Assembly: GCA_911728455.2 (NCBI GenBank)
Contig: OU452231.1
Coordinates: 9,020,963-9,084,962 of the forward strand
Direction of reading: 5' to 3'
Source of the DNA: Marthasterias glacialis
Taxonomy: Eukaryota; Echinodermata; Asteroidea; Forcipulatida; Asteriidae
Length of the DNA: 64,000 nt
Below are positions 1-11,814 of this stretch, piece by piece; the first letter of the stretch is position 1; each line of letters begins with the position of its first letter. The notes under the pieces were generated by a model. It searched no databases and was not told where the DNA came from. It saw nothing but the letters and a program-made list of their open reading frames with translations. Made by a program: the position numbers and the translations under genes.

Positions 1-2049
1 AACAATAGCTAAAGCTGAAAGTGTGTCCCATGCCAAGTGGCATATCAGCCAAATATAGATCTAGGCAGTGCGTGTTGAATTAGCCAGATATTAACATGTG
101 ACACACATCGCATGCACGGTGTGCCGGTGCCTATTAAGCGATGGGACTATCTTGTACAATAATCCATCGACGGACGGTTAAGTGACATATCTCACCGAGG
201 TACCATTCTATCATCACACCTCATAAAGACAACCCACTCACTGACTTCTACGTGCGTTCTGACTGATTACTGGGAAGGTAAGAGGAAAGCCAAACGGGGT
301 GATTTAGTGGCATGTAGATGCTGAAAACACCTTTGGGTACATACCCTTGCTTTCCCGTCCCCTCCCCATTCTGAAAACTTCTTTTCGGGTATATTATGAA
401 AGGCACAACGTGAATGCCCTTCCCACATCAAACTGAATTGTTACTGACATCCGGCATGTGTGTTCTGCAAAGACGATCATATTTCACATTAAGTGCGTGA
501 CTTCTGACAGCGGTGCATAACCATGTATCATACATAGAAATATGTTCATCCTATGATTTTTTTTTGTCTCTCTCATCTGCAGATGACATTCCGCTGCGAT
601 GTGTCGAAGATGGACAGACTCGACCCCGAGGCATGAGTTAAGCTCCCCAACCAACGGCAAATTGCTTTAAAACCCCTCTTCGCTTCTGAGCCCTAGACCA
701 GGGGGACCTTCGGGCAGTCGTAATTAGAGAAAGTAGAAAAGAAAAAAAGAATGGAAGATCACGTCAAATTAGCAATTTAATAACGGCCTGGCTTTTAATT
801 ACAACTGAGCACATGGTTAGCATTGCATAGCTTTCATTAGTGCTCTCTCTACTAGGACGAAAGGAGTTCACACGGCTACAGTGTTCAGACATTCATCCGG
901 TGGATACCGCGCCAACGGCTGCGCAAGACAACACCGATCCTCGCACAGTCGAGGACTGAGCTTACTTTACAAGCTTAACCGTGGCCTCCTCGAGAAAACT
1001 CCGCACTGTTCACTCTGCCAACTTGACTAGGAGTAAAATTTAAAAAAAAACCACAGCAATCCTCAACGTATGTCTTTTAGACCGGTTCGAGATTGTCTGT
1101 TGCAGAACCTATATGACACAACGCAATAGAGAGACTCAGTTCTTCGTATGTCACCGACACACGCAGTTGAAACCGCGGTAGGCACCTGGACTACAATCCC
1201 CCAATAAAAACACCGATGGAGGAACTTGGCAGTTTGCTTTGATCATCCGCGTGCGGATTGAAGATAATTATGCTCTGCACGGGACCATATACACAAATCA
1301 AGAAGAAGGAAATGTTCGTTGTGAAACTTACAATCTACGGAGTCCACGATAGGACATCATGCCCAGCTACATCGGTGACACCGTAACCAGTAAGTCATTA
1401 TATTTGTCTATGTTAACGGTTAATCACTGCCCGTACTAAGTAGTGTTAATTACAGCTATAAGTAACATACTGTGTGGCTGAAAGCAATTTGTTTAATTTA
1501 TTTTGATAGTAGGTTTAAAGTCTTCCATGGGGAGGTCAAACTTAATACCCCAATCGTGATCAGAAATTGAAAAGAGAATAATTAGCAACCATTCTCAAGA
1601 AGGAAGAGGTCTCGTCGTTGCCGACATTACTTGTATTTTTTAAACATGGTTTCATGGTCGAACTTGGGTGGAAGTTTTTCGGTTCAGCGAAATTGAAGAG
1701 GTTTGTCTCAATAATTGTATAATGTTTAACTTTTTAAGAAAAATCTGCTTAAAAAGGAAGTTTAAATACATGCGGAGCACGGCCGTTGGAACAGCTTGTG
1801 TCAAATTAGACAATATTCCATTATCAACGGTTTCAAGGTACTAGATATGTTGAAACAGATTTTCATACTATTGTGGAAATACTGTTTCTTGGTTTCTTGA
1901 CACGTGTCACGTGTTTTGAAGGATGTATGGGCGTAGTGGTGTACAGTACTGTTTTACACAGTTGATGTTGTACAGTAGAGTGGCGCACTCTGAGTTATTG
2001 TGTAACCGCTACCGATTAAAGGATTCGAACTGGCCTCTCGTCACCGGGC
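1..2049. other. Low-repeat intergenic or intronic stretch
   Basis: Mixed-composition AT-rich DNA with no recognised repeat family and no long open frame. The only coding-like signal is the weak terminal-exon candidate near 583-641, listed separately. I see no other feature that I can support. Confidence 0.5.
583..641 (+). other. Weak candidate 3'-terminal exon
   Basis: A pyrimidine tract (557-577) ends in CTGCAG at 577-582, which is a good splice-acceptor context. Two of the three frames after it stay open and stop almost together, at 634-636 and 639-641. One reads MTFRCDVSKMDRLDPEA and the other DIPLRCVEDGQTRPRGMS. I recognise neither peptide. No partner exon is visible in the window, so this would only make sense if the gene begins off the left edge. 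A chance acceptor-like sequence is at least as likely. Confidence 0.15.
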
Positions 2050-2254
2050 ACGCTTGGTGGTGGTCTGGTGGTTAAGGTATATGCTCTAGAATGCGGGTGG
2101 GGGGGGGGGGGGCGTGGGTTCGAATCCCACCCGAGTAGTGGGTGCCTCTGGATCTTTTTCACACAGGACTTGCAAAGCACTGAGTTACAGTGCTTATCAC
2201 ACATCGGTGTGAGAGTTAAAAAAAAAATATAGAATAATGATAATAATAATAATT
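2050..2254 (+). mobile_element. tRNA-headed SINE, family A
   Basis: The head has a box A-like TGGTCTGGTGG at 2061-2071 and a canonical box B GGTTCGAATCC at 2117-2127, the spacing of an RNA polymerase III promoter. A run of 14 G (2099-2112) sits in the anticodon-arm region, so this is not a working tRNA. The body carries a small palindrome (AGCACTG...CAGTGCT, about 2177-2194). It ends in poly-A followed by TAA repeats (2217-2254), a typical SINE tail. The 62-codon minus-strand frame across it is a by-product of the SINE. Confidence 0.75.
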
Positions 2255-3077
2255 ACAACAAACGAGTATTTGCTTTTTGCTATTCGCGTACTCATTTATC
2301 CAGCATTCTGATGAATGTGTAAATATAAATCTGTGAATGTAGACGTGGAATTAAAGTAACTCTTCGTGCTATGCCTTCGTGCCATAAATAGAAAAAATAA
2401 ACGCAACTGTAAATAAATGCTGCAATAGTTCTCTTTCTACTTGATGAGCATTTTTACACTTACACTCGTATCGTATAGAACTAAAAGTAAACATGTTATT
2501 TATTGCAATGAGTTACTTATTTAGTTGTTAATTTTGTTTGTGGCGGGGGTGGGGGTAGTTTGCATCTTAATCTATGCTCAAAAATCGAAGAGCTATGAAG
2601 CTACATAATTGGTGGTGTGTTTTACCGATTGGTTTATCATTTTTGATAAGTTTCTCAGTCAATCCCGGCCGTCTCATATCGACGCTTTGATGTGCGATGG
2701 ATGTCGCAGACGCTGTTCCGCAGTAATTGCATTTTGGTTATAACACAGATGCACATAACATCTGGATGTGAATGAATGATGGAGCGTTGTTTAACGTCTT
2801 CATGACGAGAGTCCGATGTAGGATGAGTTTGACAGAAGTGCTATGGTTACACCGCCGTGTAAAACATAACAAAACAGCTGGTTTTGGAGTCCCAGACATA
2901 GATGGATGCAAACTAATTTGTATGAAAAGACAACTCAACTTAAGAATTGTCAAATCATGTTTTTTTTTTAAGCCAAGGATGCACGAAATAAATGTCGCAC
3001 AACAAGATCAATGAATAACGCAATACCTATGGTGCCTTGCAGCAACAACAACAAAAGTCGACACCAATATACAATCG
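2255..3077. other. Unannotated stretch
   Basis: AT-rich sequence with a short G-rich patch near 2541-2557. Two opposed small frames overlap at 2738-3014; neither resembles a protein I know. Nothing else supportable. Confidence 0.4.
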
Positions 3078-3180
3078 TGTGGATTGGGCTAGGACTAGTC
3101 TTATCTTGAGTTAGGATGAGTAACTAATCTTAACTTATAATAATAGTCCTAAGTTAGGACTAATTTTGTGAAATCCACCC
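3078..3180. mobile_element. MITE-like palindromic element, 103 bp
   Basis: The ends are inverted: GTGGATTGGGCTAGGACTAG on the left, and on the right a block whose reverse complement begins GGGTGGATTTCACAAAATTA. The interior is built from complementary TAGGACTA and AGTCCTAA words, so the whole unit can fold back. It is non-autonomous and encodes nothing. The transposase source cannot be named from this copy. Confidence 0.65.
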
Positions 3181-3494
3181 AGACTGATCCTTTTTAAAAG
3201 AAGTCCCAGTACCAAATCATATATTCAGCTTCCCTGAGAGTTTACGTCTTGCCCCTCGTCGAGCCTTGCAAGGGTGGCTTTGGTTTGGATGAGCTCAAGT
3301 AAGAGTACAAGTACTTAAAGGCAAAGTAAATTATTGGCTTTTTGTTAGTCAGAGTAAAGTAAAAAGTAAACTTATGTCACTCCTCAATGTTTTCAACAAA
3401 CACACCGACCAAGATTTGGTGGTCACGTTTTGTTGAGAACAACGCGAAACGATTTAAGGTTTATCAGGGATTTCGTGCACGTTCATATCTGACT

Positions 3495-3670
3495 TTACTT
3501 CGATCGAATTGCAATGGAAATAAGTAACGGTGATTTAATGGAGGGCTTCATGAATGTTATTTTCTCGACTTGTACATCATTTTAAACGGAACTTTTGTTT
3601 CTCTGGGGGATTCATATTTGTATGAGATTTATAATCAGTGAGCGTTTAGATTGAAACTGATCAATAACAG
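3495..3670 (+). repeat. Hairpin-led dispersed repeat, copy 1
   Basis: It opens with an imperfect hairpin (TTACTTCGAT...GGAAATAAGTAA, 3495-3527). A body of about 140 bp follows, with landmarks GGTGATTTAATG and, near the end, TTTATAATCAGTGAGC (3630-3645) then ATTGAAACTGATC. The same landmarks recur in order in the copies at 20.2, 33.3, 38.8 and 40.9 kb. There is no open frame and no pol III box, so it looks like a non-autonomous DNA element or another structured repeat. Confidence 0.6.
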
Positions 3671-6600
3671 TATTATCGACGATCATACATCTTGTATATT
3701 CTAGATATGGAGAGAGCATTTTCATGTGAGATCACGCTGTGAAAGTTGTTGGGTGGATTACCTCCACACATTGCAAGTGGGTTAACGGCAGGAGTTGGTT
3801 ATCCAGCGGGCTTTGGAGTTTACCACGAAGGCTCGTTTTGAAGAAAGCCAGGCTGACTTTCCGATAATGTAGTTAGGGTGGATCATTTCATTGCAAGATG
3901 GTTGGGCGGTGAAAGAAATCACAAAATAGGTGAAGAACCGTTGAACCCAATTTTTATGGTACTGTATACCTTCGTAGAGGAAATGGGTCAGATAAAAAAA
4001 AAATATATGTAAAGAAAAAAAAAGCTCAAAAAGTCAGCCGTTCGGAGAGAGTCACTCGATGTGATTAAAAGAGTAAATACAAGTGTCATTTGATATTTCT
4101 GTGTGATGAAGCGATGGATGGAAGATCGTCTTCCACGCGTACAGTTATTAAAGCTCGCACTTTTCTCAGAAATGTGACTCGATCATAACAAGGAAAGGAA
4201 ATATTGCAATACGTTTTTGAAAAAATAAATTCAAATCATAACAAATAATCAAATAGAAAATAGATTGCTCTGGATGGTACCATATTCACGTCAGCTACGG
4301 TACATTACGAGTGTATTTGTTCATCATATCAAACTCAGTGCATGTACCGAAGTCATCCGTATGCGTCGTGTCGTGTTCCCTGACTGACAGAAGCAATAAC
4401 CAACACCTGTTCATATTATACCACAAATGAGTCGCTCTATTTTGCCCCTTCATCCTCGGTTTGGTTTTATTGATTGGGATGGGCGTAAACCACGATGGCG
4501 TACTATCCTGAAGACATACGTTGATTTAAATCATATTGGAGATTGGTTATAGGTTTTTTCTTTGTATTTCGTTTCATAGAACATCTACATAACATCCATT
4601 CCAAAATCTTCAAAAATTCTAACTTTAATTTCGATATGGATATCAACCAAACAAATGTACTTATAACGTAGGCTATTCCTTGGGGTGCTACCGAGCGCTG
4701 TGTTGAAAGTTTGATCAATCCCAATGGTGAAGAGGGGATTTGTACAGCGTCTCCAACCTGGGATATATAAAGCTCCTACGGGAACACTCAGTGATCTTCA
4801 AGAGCTAGCTGTAAGTTTCCCTCTATAAAGCCCTTTTCAATTCGGGTACAAATTAAAGATCCCACCTCCAGACGCTTTGCTTCTGACCACAGCAGATCCA
4901 CGTGGCTGTTAACAGTTTCGTGATAGCTCTCTCTTTTTTTTAAACAGGGTTTATGGAAGCTGTATACAGAGTATACAAACTTGTATTTGTATAGTCGTAT
5001 GTAATTCTATCCTATTTCAGTTCAACCTACTTTCTTCTCCCGACACGTGGATAGGACCTTTTTAACAAATTTGGCATGGATACCCACCATTCCGTGTAAA
5101 ACCGTACACTCAATTTGAAATGTCAACATAACGCGCCACCAGTACCGTAGCCTCGTCTCGTATCGTTTACAAAGTCCTCACTGGTCGCCATTTTATTCTT
5201 TATTATAATATGTGTATTTTTTTTTAAGGCGTTATTTCATTTAACCGATTCGAGCCATCGCCGTGTCAGTTTTAATCACTTCCGGGGAGGATCGATAACT
5301 TAAGCTACGGGATGAGCTACGAAAGAAAGAAATCCATACCCCTGAACTCGTACTTTAATTTGAAAGTATGTGAGAACTCATTTTCTATAGCCGAAACTTG
5401 TTTGATGTTATCTAACACATACAGGTTTTCGTTTGGTTTGAACAAAAGTATGCAGATGTCATTTTATTGATATTCGTTTGGCCCAGGATCCAAGTCAGTC
5501 AAAGTTTTTAAGGTTAGGAGATTTATTGTATGTATAACAGCATTCTCAGCTTTTATTTTTGTCTTATTTATACTCGAAAAAGCCGCCAATGGGCACGTGT
5601 TTACAAAATCCTGCATGTTATAGGCTTATATAGTGCATCGTTTGCACGCAACAATTGTTGTAATATCTTTCCAAGATTGTAATGTCCATTTATTATTTTT
5701 TTTTTTTGCACACGCATGCACCAACTTGATATAAGCTAGGTTTGAAATTGAATCAAAGGGGGGAAAATAGTTTCCGTGTAAAATTAATAATATTAATGTC
5801 GATCGGCTTCAGCCTCCCAAAACTGTTCGGATATATAATACTGGATTACCATAATGCAATTTGAAAATTAAAATATGTGCGAATCAGTAATACCAATTCT
5901 TTTTCAAACATATGTAATTAGTAAGTGAAAACCTTGAATCTTTTTTGTTTATTTATGTGTTCAGATAGAAACAGCATTTCTTGTTGACAGCAGACGTGAC
6001 AGAAACTCTAAAATAACAATACCGGGGGAACTCAAACAAATTTAAATCATTTCTCTTATAATTTTAACTTAAAATTTTTTTTGTAATAATAATCCAAGTA
6101 CGGCAGCGAGATAAGGTATACCAAAACTGCTTTCTTATTGACTGAAATGCGATGTTTTCGGATGTTTTTCGTAAAACAAAATAACATTGTTGACCTCAGA
6201 AAACCATAAACACGTCAGTCTGGAAACAACAACAAAAACTAAAGAAGAACATTAACTTGTTTTCACTTGAATATCCTCGAGAAATATCCTGATATTGTAA
6301 TATTTTTGAAGTGTTTTTTTTTTCTTTTGGTGTCATGATTTTTGTAAAAATCTGGATGTGTTTTTACCAGATCTTTATCGGAATGCGTCTATTGGTTCTC
6401 GTGACACTAAGTATGTGTTTTCAGAGACACTCTAACCAAGCGTAGTGCTACATCGGCGTTGAATACCGAATCTTTCCATCGCAGAGGAGAAAGGGAAACA
6501 AAATCAAGCTTTCAGCGTGTTGGCTTTGAAGGTTGTCCCAGGATATTGTTACACTAGGTGACATTTCGGATCCGTACCCAGATTATTCTAACCCATAGAC

Positions 6601-6819
6601 CTGAAACTGAAGTATCGTTAATGTATGGGCATGTGTAGCAGAGACACACGAGGAACTGACAGGCCTGTAGACGAGACGATAACCTGGAGTTGCCTCAGGC
6701 AGTAATTGCGTCGCTTTAACACAGAAAACGGATCCAAAAAAGTTTGGAAACCCCACATCCGGTTTTAGCGAGGCATCCTTTGGGGGAAATAAAAGAGGAG
6801 TTCAGTTATCACTCCAAAG
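3671..6819. other. Mostly low-repeat AT-rich stretch
   Basis: Long AT-rich sequence with short A and T runs, for example near 5695-5707 and 6314-6325. It holds one core-promoter-like arrangement (4764-4816), listed separately. No recognised repeat family and no convincing open frame. Confidence 0.4.
4764..4816 (+). promoter_or_regulatory. Weak core-promoter-like arrangement
   Basis: TATATAA at 4764-4770 is followed about 25 bases later by TCAGTG (4788-4793), an initiator-like word. A consensus splice donor GTAAGT begins at 4811. TATA, initiator and donor in register could mark a transcription start with a very short first exon. All three words are short, and chance is a serious alternative in AT-rich DNA. 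No downstream exon was identified. Confidence 0.18.
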
Positions 6820-6985
6820 AACTTCCGGATCAGGAAAACCGGGTCACAGGGCTCAGACCCATACTCGGATCAGTCTGACCTACGTCTTTAGTGACAAACA
6901 ACTGACCTGGATTAATGGTCAATTCGACTCGGATCGGGTCATATAATCCAGATCCGGATCCGGGTCAACTATGAACCGGAACTGT
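6820..6985. repeat. GACCC/GGGTC-rich palindromic patch
   Basis: Repeated GACC, GGGTC and GGATC words (CGGGTCACAGG, GATCGGGTCAT, CCGGATCCGGGTCAAC) in both orientations give many small inverted repeats. The style resembles the element at 61957-62110 and may be a decayed relative. No clear termini. Confidence 0.3.
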
Positions 6986-7204
6986 TCATAGTGTGCAAAA
7001 ATAACATTACAAATACACCAAACACGAAACTGATCCATGACTAAACTTATTGTGTTAAATATTGCCCTGTCCATCTTCGAACATCACGTCGGACTAAGCT
7101 CCCCCCTTGACAGCTTCGTAAAATAGCTGTTTATAATATTGAATCACAATGTGTTTACTGGACAACATCACAAAGGTCATTCACACTAAATATAAACCTT
7201 CCCT

Positions 7205-7431
7205 TCTTTTCTGTGGACTGCGGTTCGAACCCACCCCAGTGTGCCATTGGGTTTTCAGTCCCTGCCAGACTACAGTGGTTTCCCCTGTGTATTGAACTTG
7301 CCTCTCACAACTGAAAACCAAAACGTCTTCTTCCATGCCATTATTCTCTTCCTATTGTATCCATCAAGCCGTTAGCCACAATGCTGAGAATTCCATTGTT
7401 TCATTACAAGATTGTCAATAATAAATAAATA
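7205..7431 (+). mobile_element. SINE family B, decayed copy
   Basis: A box B-like GGTTCGAACCC at 7222-7232 is followed by the family body word TTGGGTTTTCAGTCCCT, then a CTCTCACA-ACTGAAAACC block. The 3' tail (CATTGTTTCATTACAAGATT... then AATAAATAAAT) matches the tail of the better-preserved copy at 41.25 kb. Box A is not recognisable. Confidence 0.7.
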
Positions 7432-8376
7432 GATTTTCTGAGTTAACATTTTGGTAATGTTAATTCCTTACCTCTCCCCCTCAATTTAGAATTGCTGTGA
7501 CACACCTTTAAATGCCACAGTCCGTATTTTGATCTTCGCTCGCTGCTAATAACAATTATTTCTTCAATCCACGAAGGTCATGCCTTTGGTCACAATGGGA
7601 GGTGAACGACCATCCTCCTTGCTTTATCCGTGACATTGCCGTTGTGTAGTTTTCTCCAAGGCTTTGCTGTACTCCACAAAACACATTAGCAATTACTGTT
7701 GTGACCATGGCTTTTATCTCTCCACGAAGAAAAGAAAGAAAAGAAGAAGAAGAAGAAAAACACAAAACATTTCAATTTGATAAACAAGTCACAACCAAGA
7801 ACAAAAACTAGTGTCACAATGGTGGGCCGTACACAGGGAAGAACTCTGCTTCAAACGATGAACTCACTCTTAAAGTAGAAGTTCCTTCTAACAAAGAGCA
7901 TACACGGATTGAGAACTCGTTAACATTCAGAGAAATTGTTGTGCAGGGATGAGAATTATAAAATAACTATGACAGTTATCTCAATCAAGTACGTACTTTT
8001 GATTATGACTCCCGACTTCTTTAATGTTTTAAACCGAAACAAAATAATGAGAAAAAAAAGCTATAACCACCCATGTATAATGTATTGATGTTTAAAGATT
8101 TGCAAAGCTGCACTGAAATGAAAAATGAAATAGATATAATATTGAAGAAGAAGAATTAATAAAAAATAAAAAAAACAGCAACAAAAAAACTTCAAGCTAC
8201 ATTAAATTTAAACGTGGAGACTTGAAATTACAAATAAAACTAAACATGAAATTAATTCAGTTTCGTATAGAAAAAGACTTGGGTGAGAAACAAAATATGA
8301 ATGAAATGTCAGTTATAGATGTGGTGGAAAACAAAAATAAGCCTCTCTCTGTTCGGTTGTCATCATAATTTTGTTC
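7432..8376. other. AT-rich stretch with a GAA tract
   Basis: Contains an impure GAA/GAAA tract at about 7727-7762 and several A-rich patches between 8050 and 8190. Small open frames here are low-complexity by-products. No recognised family. Confidence 0.4.
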
Positions 8377-8538
8377 TCAAGTTAAGCCCGAAGGTTGTTG
8401 CCAAAGCCGCAAGAGGCCGTGTTCTTCACCATTGGTCCCGGTGAAGCCTTTTGCGTTTGGAGTGTAGCTCTGCTCAACGAGTTGGCCTTGGGCGTTGATT
8501 TTCCAGCACTGGCTTGTACCGATGCTTACCATAATCAT
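8377..8538 (-). CDS. Exon-like open frame, product unknown
   Basis: On the minus strand this reads 53 codons from ATG (8536-8538) to TGA (8377-8379), and the frame stays open upstream of the ATG for several more codons. The peptide is protein-like: it includes SIGTSQCWKINAQGQL and, later, GFTGTNGEEHGLL. The segment is an island of balanced composition between very AT-rich flanks, as expected of an exon or a processed gene fragment. I do not recognise the family. The opposite strand is also partly open, so strand is uncertain. No splice sites or poly-A signal were established. It could be an isolated exon, a pseudogene piece or chance. Confidence 0.28.
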   Translation of the reverse strand: MIMVSIGTSQCWKINAQGQLVEQSYTPNAKGFTGTNGEEHGLLRLWQQPSGLT

Positions 8539-10320
8539 ATCTAAATTTCTCCAGTGGTCATGGATATTCTATTAGTCATACGGTTCATAGTTTTTTCCCC
8601 TATGTTTAATGGCATCCCTTCAGTTATGCCGCAGACTTAAATATTCATTGGGAAAATTAGCCCACTTAAATGTTCTCGCTCATTTCTTGTTAGTCGGTGG
8701 TGGGGAGATGCATTCGGGGTGGGGGCGGGACTGCAGTGCAGGTGTTTTATTGATTTATTTTGTTATTATTATTTTTGTTTTAATTATTTTTTTCAAATGT
8801 ATATATCATATATATATGTGTGTAAATTCATGGGTTATATTGTAAGAGAAATGATACAATACACTGTTTTTCTTTAAGTGAACATTCAAAACTCTACAGT
8901 TTTCAATACAGATAGTGGGAGAGTGTAACCAGCCTGTTCAAATTTCATCCAACATTTGTTACTATTGTCCCGCACACAGCAAAAATAACGGTGTGTTATT
9001 TCTTTACAATGGTACACATTCTTCTTCTGCTCTTTTGTTAAAATCTAACCGATCGTTTCCAATTAACCAACACAAAACTTTTGTTTACAATTTGTTTTCG
9101 GAAACAAACCAATCGAATTAAAACGTATACGCACTGACAGAAATTGCATAATGTCGATGAACACCAATCTTTGACCTTTTGCATCGAGCCCCCCCCCCCC
9201 CCCCCCCAATTGTCTGGAGTACCCTGCCCACACGTCTCTGCACGCAATTATATATTCACGAATATTTTGTATTCATAAAAAGCACATGCCATATTTTTTT
9301 ACCGCTTTTTGTTGAACCTGTTTTCCTACAGTGAGATGCACAAAGGGCCCTTTTTTTATTTATCGATCCGGGAGAGTAATCCTAGGAGACAATTCAGGGG
9401 AGAGATTACTGCCATGCATTTAACGCAGACATTATCTCGCTCTTAAAATAATGGACTCTCCTCAAAAACACAAGTACGAGTCGCAAGTCCCATTGGTCAA
9501 AAAGCCCATTTGTGTCGCTCAAGCAGAAATCCAATTCGCAGTGATGGGATCACGTGATCTTGTTTTAAAGGGGAAGGACCTGCAGCGGTTGAGTTTTTGT
9601 TTATTTTTTTCTGTAAAGGTCAGAACAATTCCCCCTTTGCGAGATTCTTACACGCATGCCGCTCACCAATTATAGACATTTACAAAAAGACAATTACGTT
9701 TGTCTTTGGGGGGAACATGATTTCGTTGTGTCCGTCGTTCGTGCGCAGTATACCACAAGCATAATCAACAAGTTTTCCCGTTGGGGCGGAGTTACTTTTA
9801 TCAGTTGCCCTTAGAAATACTTGCTGAAAAAATGAACTTAGTCTGATCTTGTTTCTCTTATACTGTAAGGTGACAGAAATGCACAGAGAGATCATTAAAA
9901 AAAAATAAACGTAATAGAACCCGGACAGTAATGCGCTGTATTAAAACGGTGAGCGCAAATGTTGTTGGGTAAGATTAATTCTCCCAGTATTGGTCAGAAT
10001 TGACCACAACTGTTCGTGTGTTTCGGGAGAAATGTTATACAACATTGGGCAACGGTAGACCACATGTGTAACCTGTTAATAATTTGACAAGTGTTGGGCA
10101 ACATATCAACTGTGAATGCCCCCTCCATTTTTTCTTTCTTTACAGAGTAGTTCAATAAACTTTGAAGTACAAAATTTTTTTTTTTTTTTTTTGTGTATAA
10201 ATATATACTTATGTATTCCTAAACCTTAACTATATCTCACTGAAATCTTATAATCTCACTATAATATACTGGCTCGCCTCTATTATAATTGTAAAACCAA
10301 ATGATTTATTCAACATCTTA
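8539..10320. other. Unannotated stretch with a C19 run
   Basis: AT-rich sequence with TATATA patches near 8800-8820 and a 19-base C run at 9189-9207. Small open frames (8609-9895) have no recognisable products. A repeated TTGGGCAAC word occurs near 10044 and 10094, without clear element boundaries. Confidence 0.4.
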
Positions 10321-10412
10321 AAGTACAGAGGTCTCTTCAGGCATGCATGTAGGTTGCAGTACGAGGTACCTTTGAGGGCTCCTTGGTTTTACCAGAAAGA
10401 TATAAAGTAACA
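10321..10412 (+). mobile_element. SINE family B, 3'-tail fragment
   Basis: Only the last ~90 bp of the family is present: TCTTCAGGC, then TTTGAGGGCTCCTTGGTTTT and ACCAGAAAGATATAAAGTAAC. This matches the tails of the copies at 41.25 kb and 47.15 kb (minus). 5' truncation is usual for retroposed SINEs. Confidence 0.6.
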
Positions 10413-10420
10413 TTATCCAA

Positions 10421-10625
10421 GGCCCAATTTACAAAGAGCTGCTTAAGCACAAAAAGATGCTAAGCACAACAAAATTATGCTTACCAGAATAAGGTTACCA
10501 GCCGAAATACATTTACAATTTCACATGTACCATCTGTGACTGGTATCCTGCTAATTGTTAAGCTTTTAACAAAGAAAGTTGTTAGGGAATGTTTTCTTCT
10601 CAAACAGGTCTGTGAAATTTGACCC
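10421..10625. mobile_element. Non-autonomous DNA element, ~205 bp
   Basis: Left end GGCCCAATTTACAAAGA (10421-10437) and right end TCTGTGAAATTTGACCC (10609-10625) are imperfect inverted repeats, about 13 of 17 positions. The interior has GCTTAAGCACAAAA followed by GCTAAGCACAAC, and later CTGCTAATTGTTAAGC, giving further self-complementarity. I could not identify a target-site duplication, so superfamily is unassigned. Confidence 0.5.
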
Positions 10626-10721
10626 AGGTTTGACCCAAGTAGACCCTCTCGGGCAAAAGTTCGCAGAATCACAGAATCTCACTTGTGGGCTAGTTACAAC
10701 CTACAAACTGAAATAACTTGA

Positions 10722-10745
10722 AATATATATATATATATATATATT
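10722..10745. repeat. AT dinucleotide microsatellite
   Basis: An almost pure run of about 11 AT units inside generally AT-rich sequence. Confidence 0.8.
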
Positions 10746-11699
10746 ATATTTCCATATAATTAAATTGGTTGAAACTCTTGTACTTTGGCTTTATCAAAAT
10801 TGTCTTAATTCCTTGTCATGTTGTTGAAGTATATCCCCACTACATCTGTGGACAGCAGGCCTCGTAATGTGTCAAACTTGTGCTTTCTCCATGTGTGCTG
10901 CAATACACCCACTGACTGTAGTGTGTGCGGACAACAATATTTGAGAAGTCTTTCTGAATCAATCATACACTCTTCCCGTTAACAAACGATGCCGCATTTC
11001 TTTTGAATACCAATATCGGGAACCAGTCGAAAGACAGACAAACCATGACGTCATTAGCATCGGCTTTCCTCCATGAGACTGATACTAGATGAAGATGTAA
11101 TTATTTTTTTACGGTAAATCAATCAAACATTACAATTATAGTTCGATTGATCACTTAATACATTCCCCTTTGGATGTATGTTACATTTATTGCTAAATTT
11201 ATATTCACGAGAAAATAGTTACAAGCAAGCCAAGTCGCAGGACAAATAGGTCCAACGTTCAACGGAACTGTCCGTCGTTGCTCATTTAATTTAATAGTCT
11301 AATTAGAACGATTATTGTATGTAGTCACGTTTCTAAAACAGCATTTTGACGGTTTAATATTAACTTTGAAAGTAACAAGTCTTTGATTAATTGAGTCAAT
11401 AATGTCCGCATAAAACGAGAGACAACACAGTGCAGACTTTAGCTTCCAATGTTTGTTTAAAACAAGGCGAATGTGCAGATTTTTAAAACGATGCCATAAA
11501 GTTGGTTTCAGAATTTTCAAAAGCATACAGATATATTATGTTAAACAGTTACTTAATACAGATCACCAACGGCAATATTGTTGCCTGAAATTTCTTTAAA
11601 AACGTGGTTACCTGTGTGGGAAATGAATAGTTAATATTAACAGAACTGTGTTAGGTATTCTTTTGAGTACACCATGTACAAATCTTGTCAATAGATGTG

Positions 11700-11812
11700 T
11701 TGGCTCTGGAACGAGATGGGTATTCTCGACGTTTCGACTAGTGTGCTCTCATCAAGTGTCTGTCTCAGTACTGACGACTAGTCGAAACATTGGGAATAAC
11801 CGACTTTTTTCA
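11700..11812. mobile_element. Inverted pair of Penelope-type 3' fragments
   Basis: GGGTATTCTCGACGTTTCGA.. (from 11718) and ..CTAGTCGAAACATTGGGAAT (to about 11798) are inverted copies separated by about 35 bases, matching at roughly 21 of 25 positions. The reverse complement of the left copy contains TTGATGA, then CTAGTCGAAACGTCGAG. This is the same word set as the hammerhead-like motifs at 38.10 and 39.25 kb, which I associate with Penelope-like retroelement ends. No coding part of such an element is present. Confidence 0.45.
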
Positions 11813-11814
11813 CA

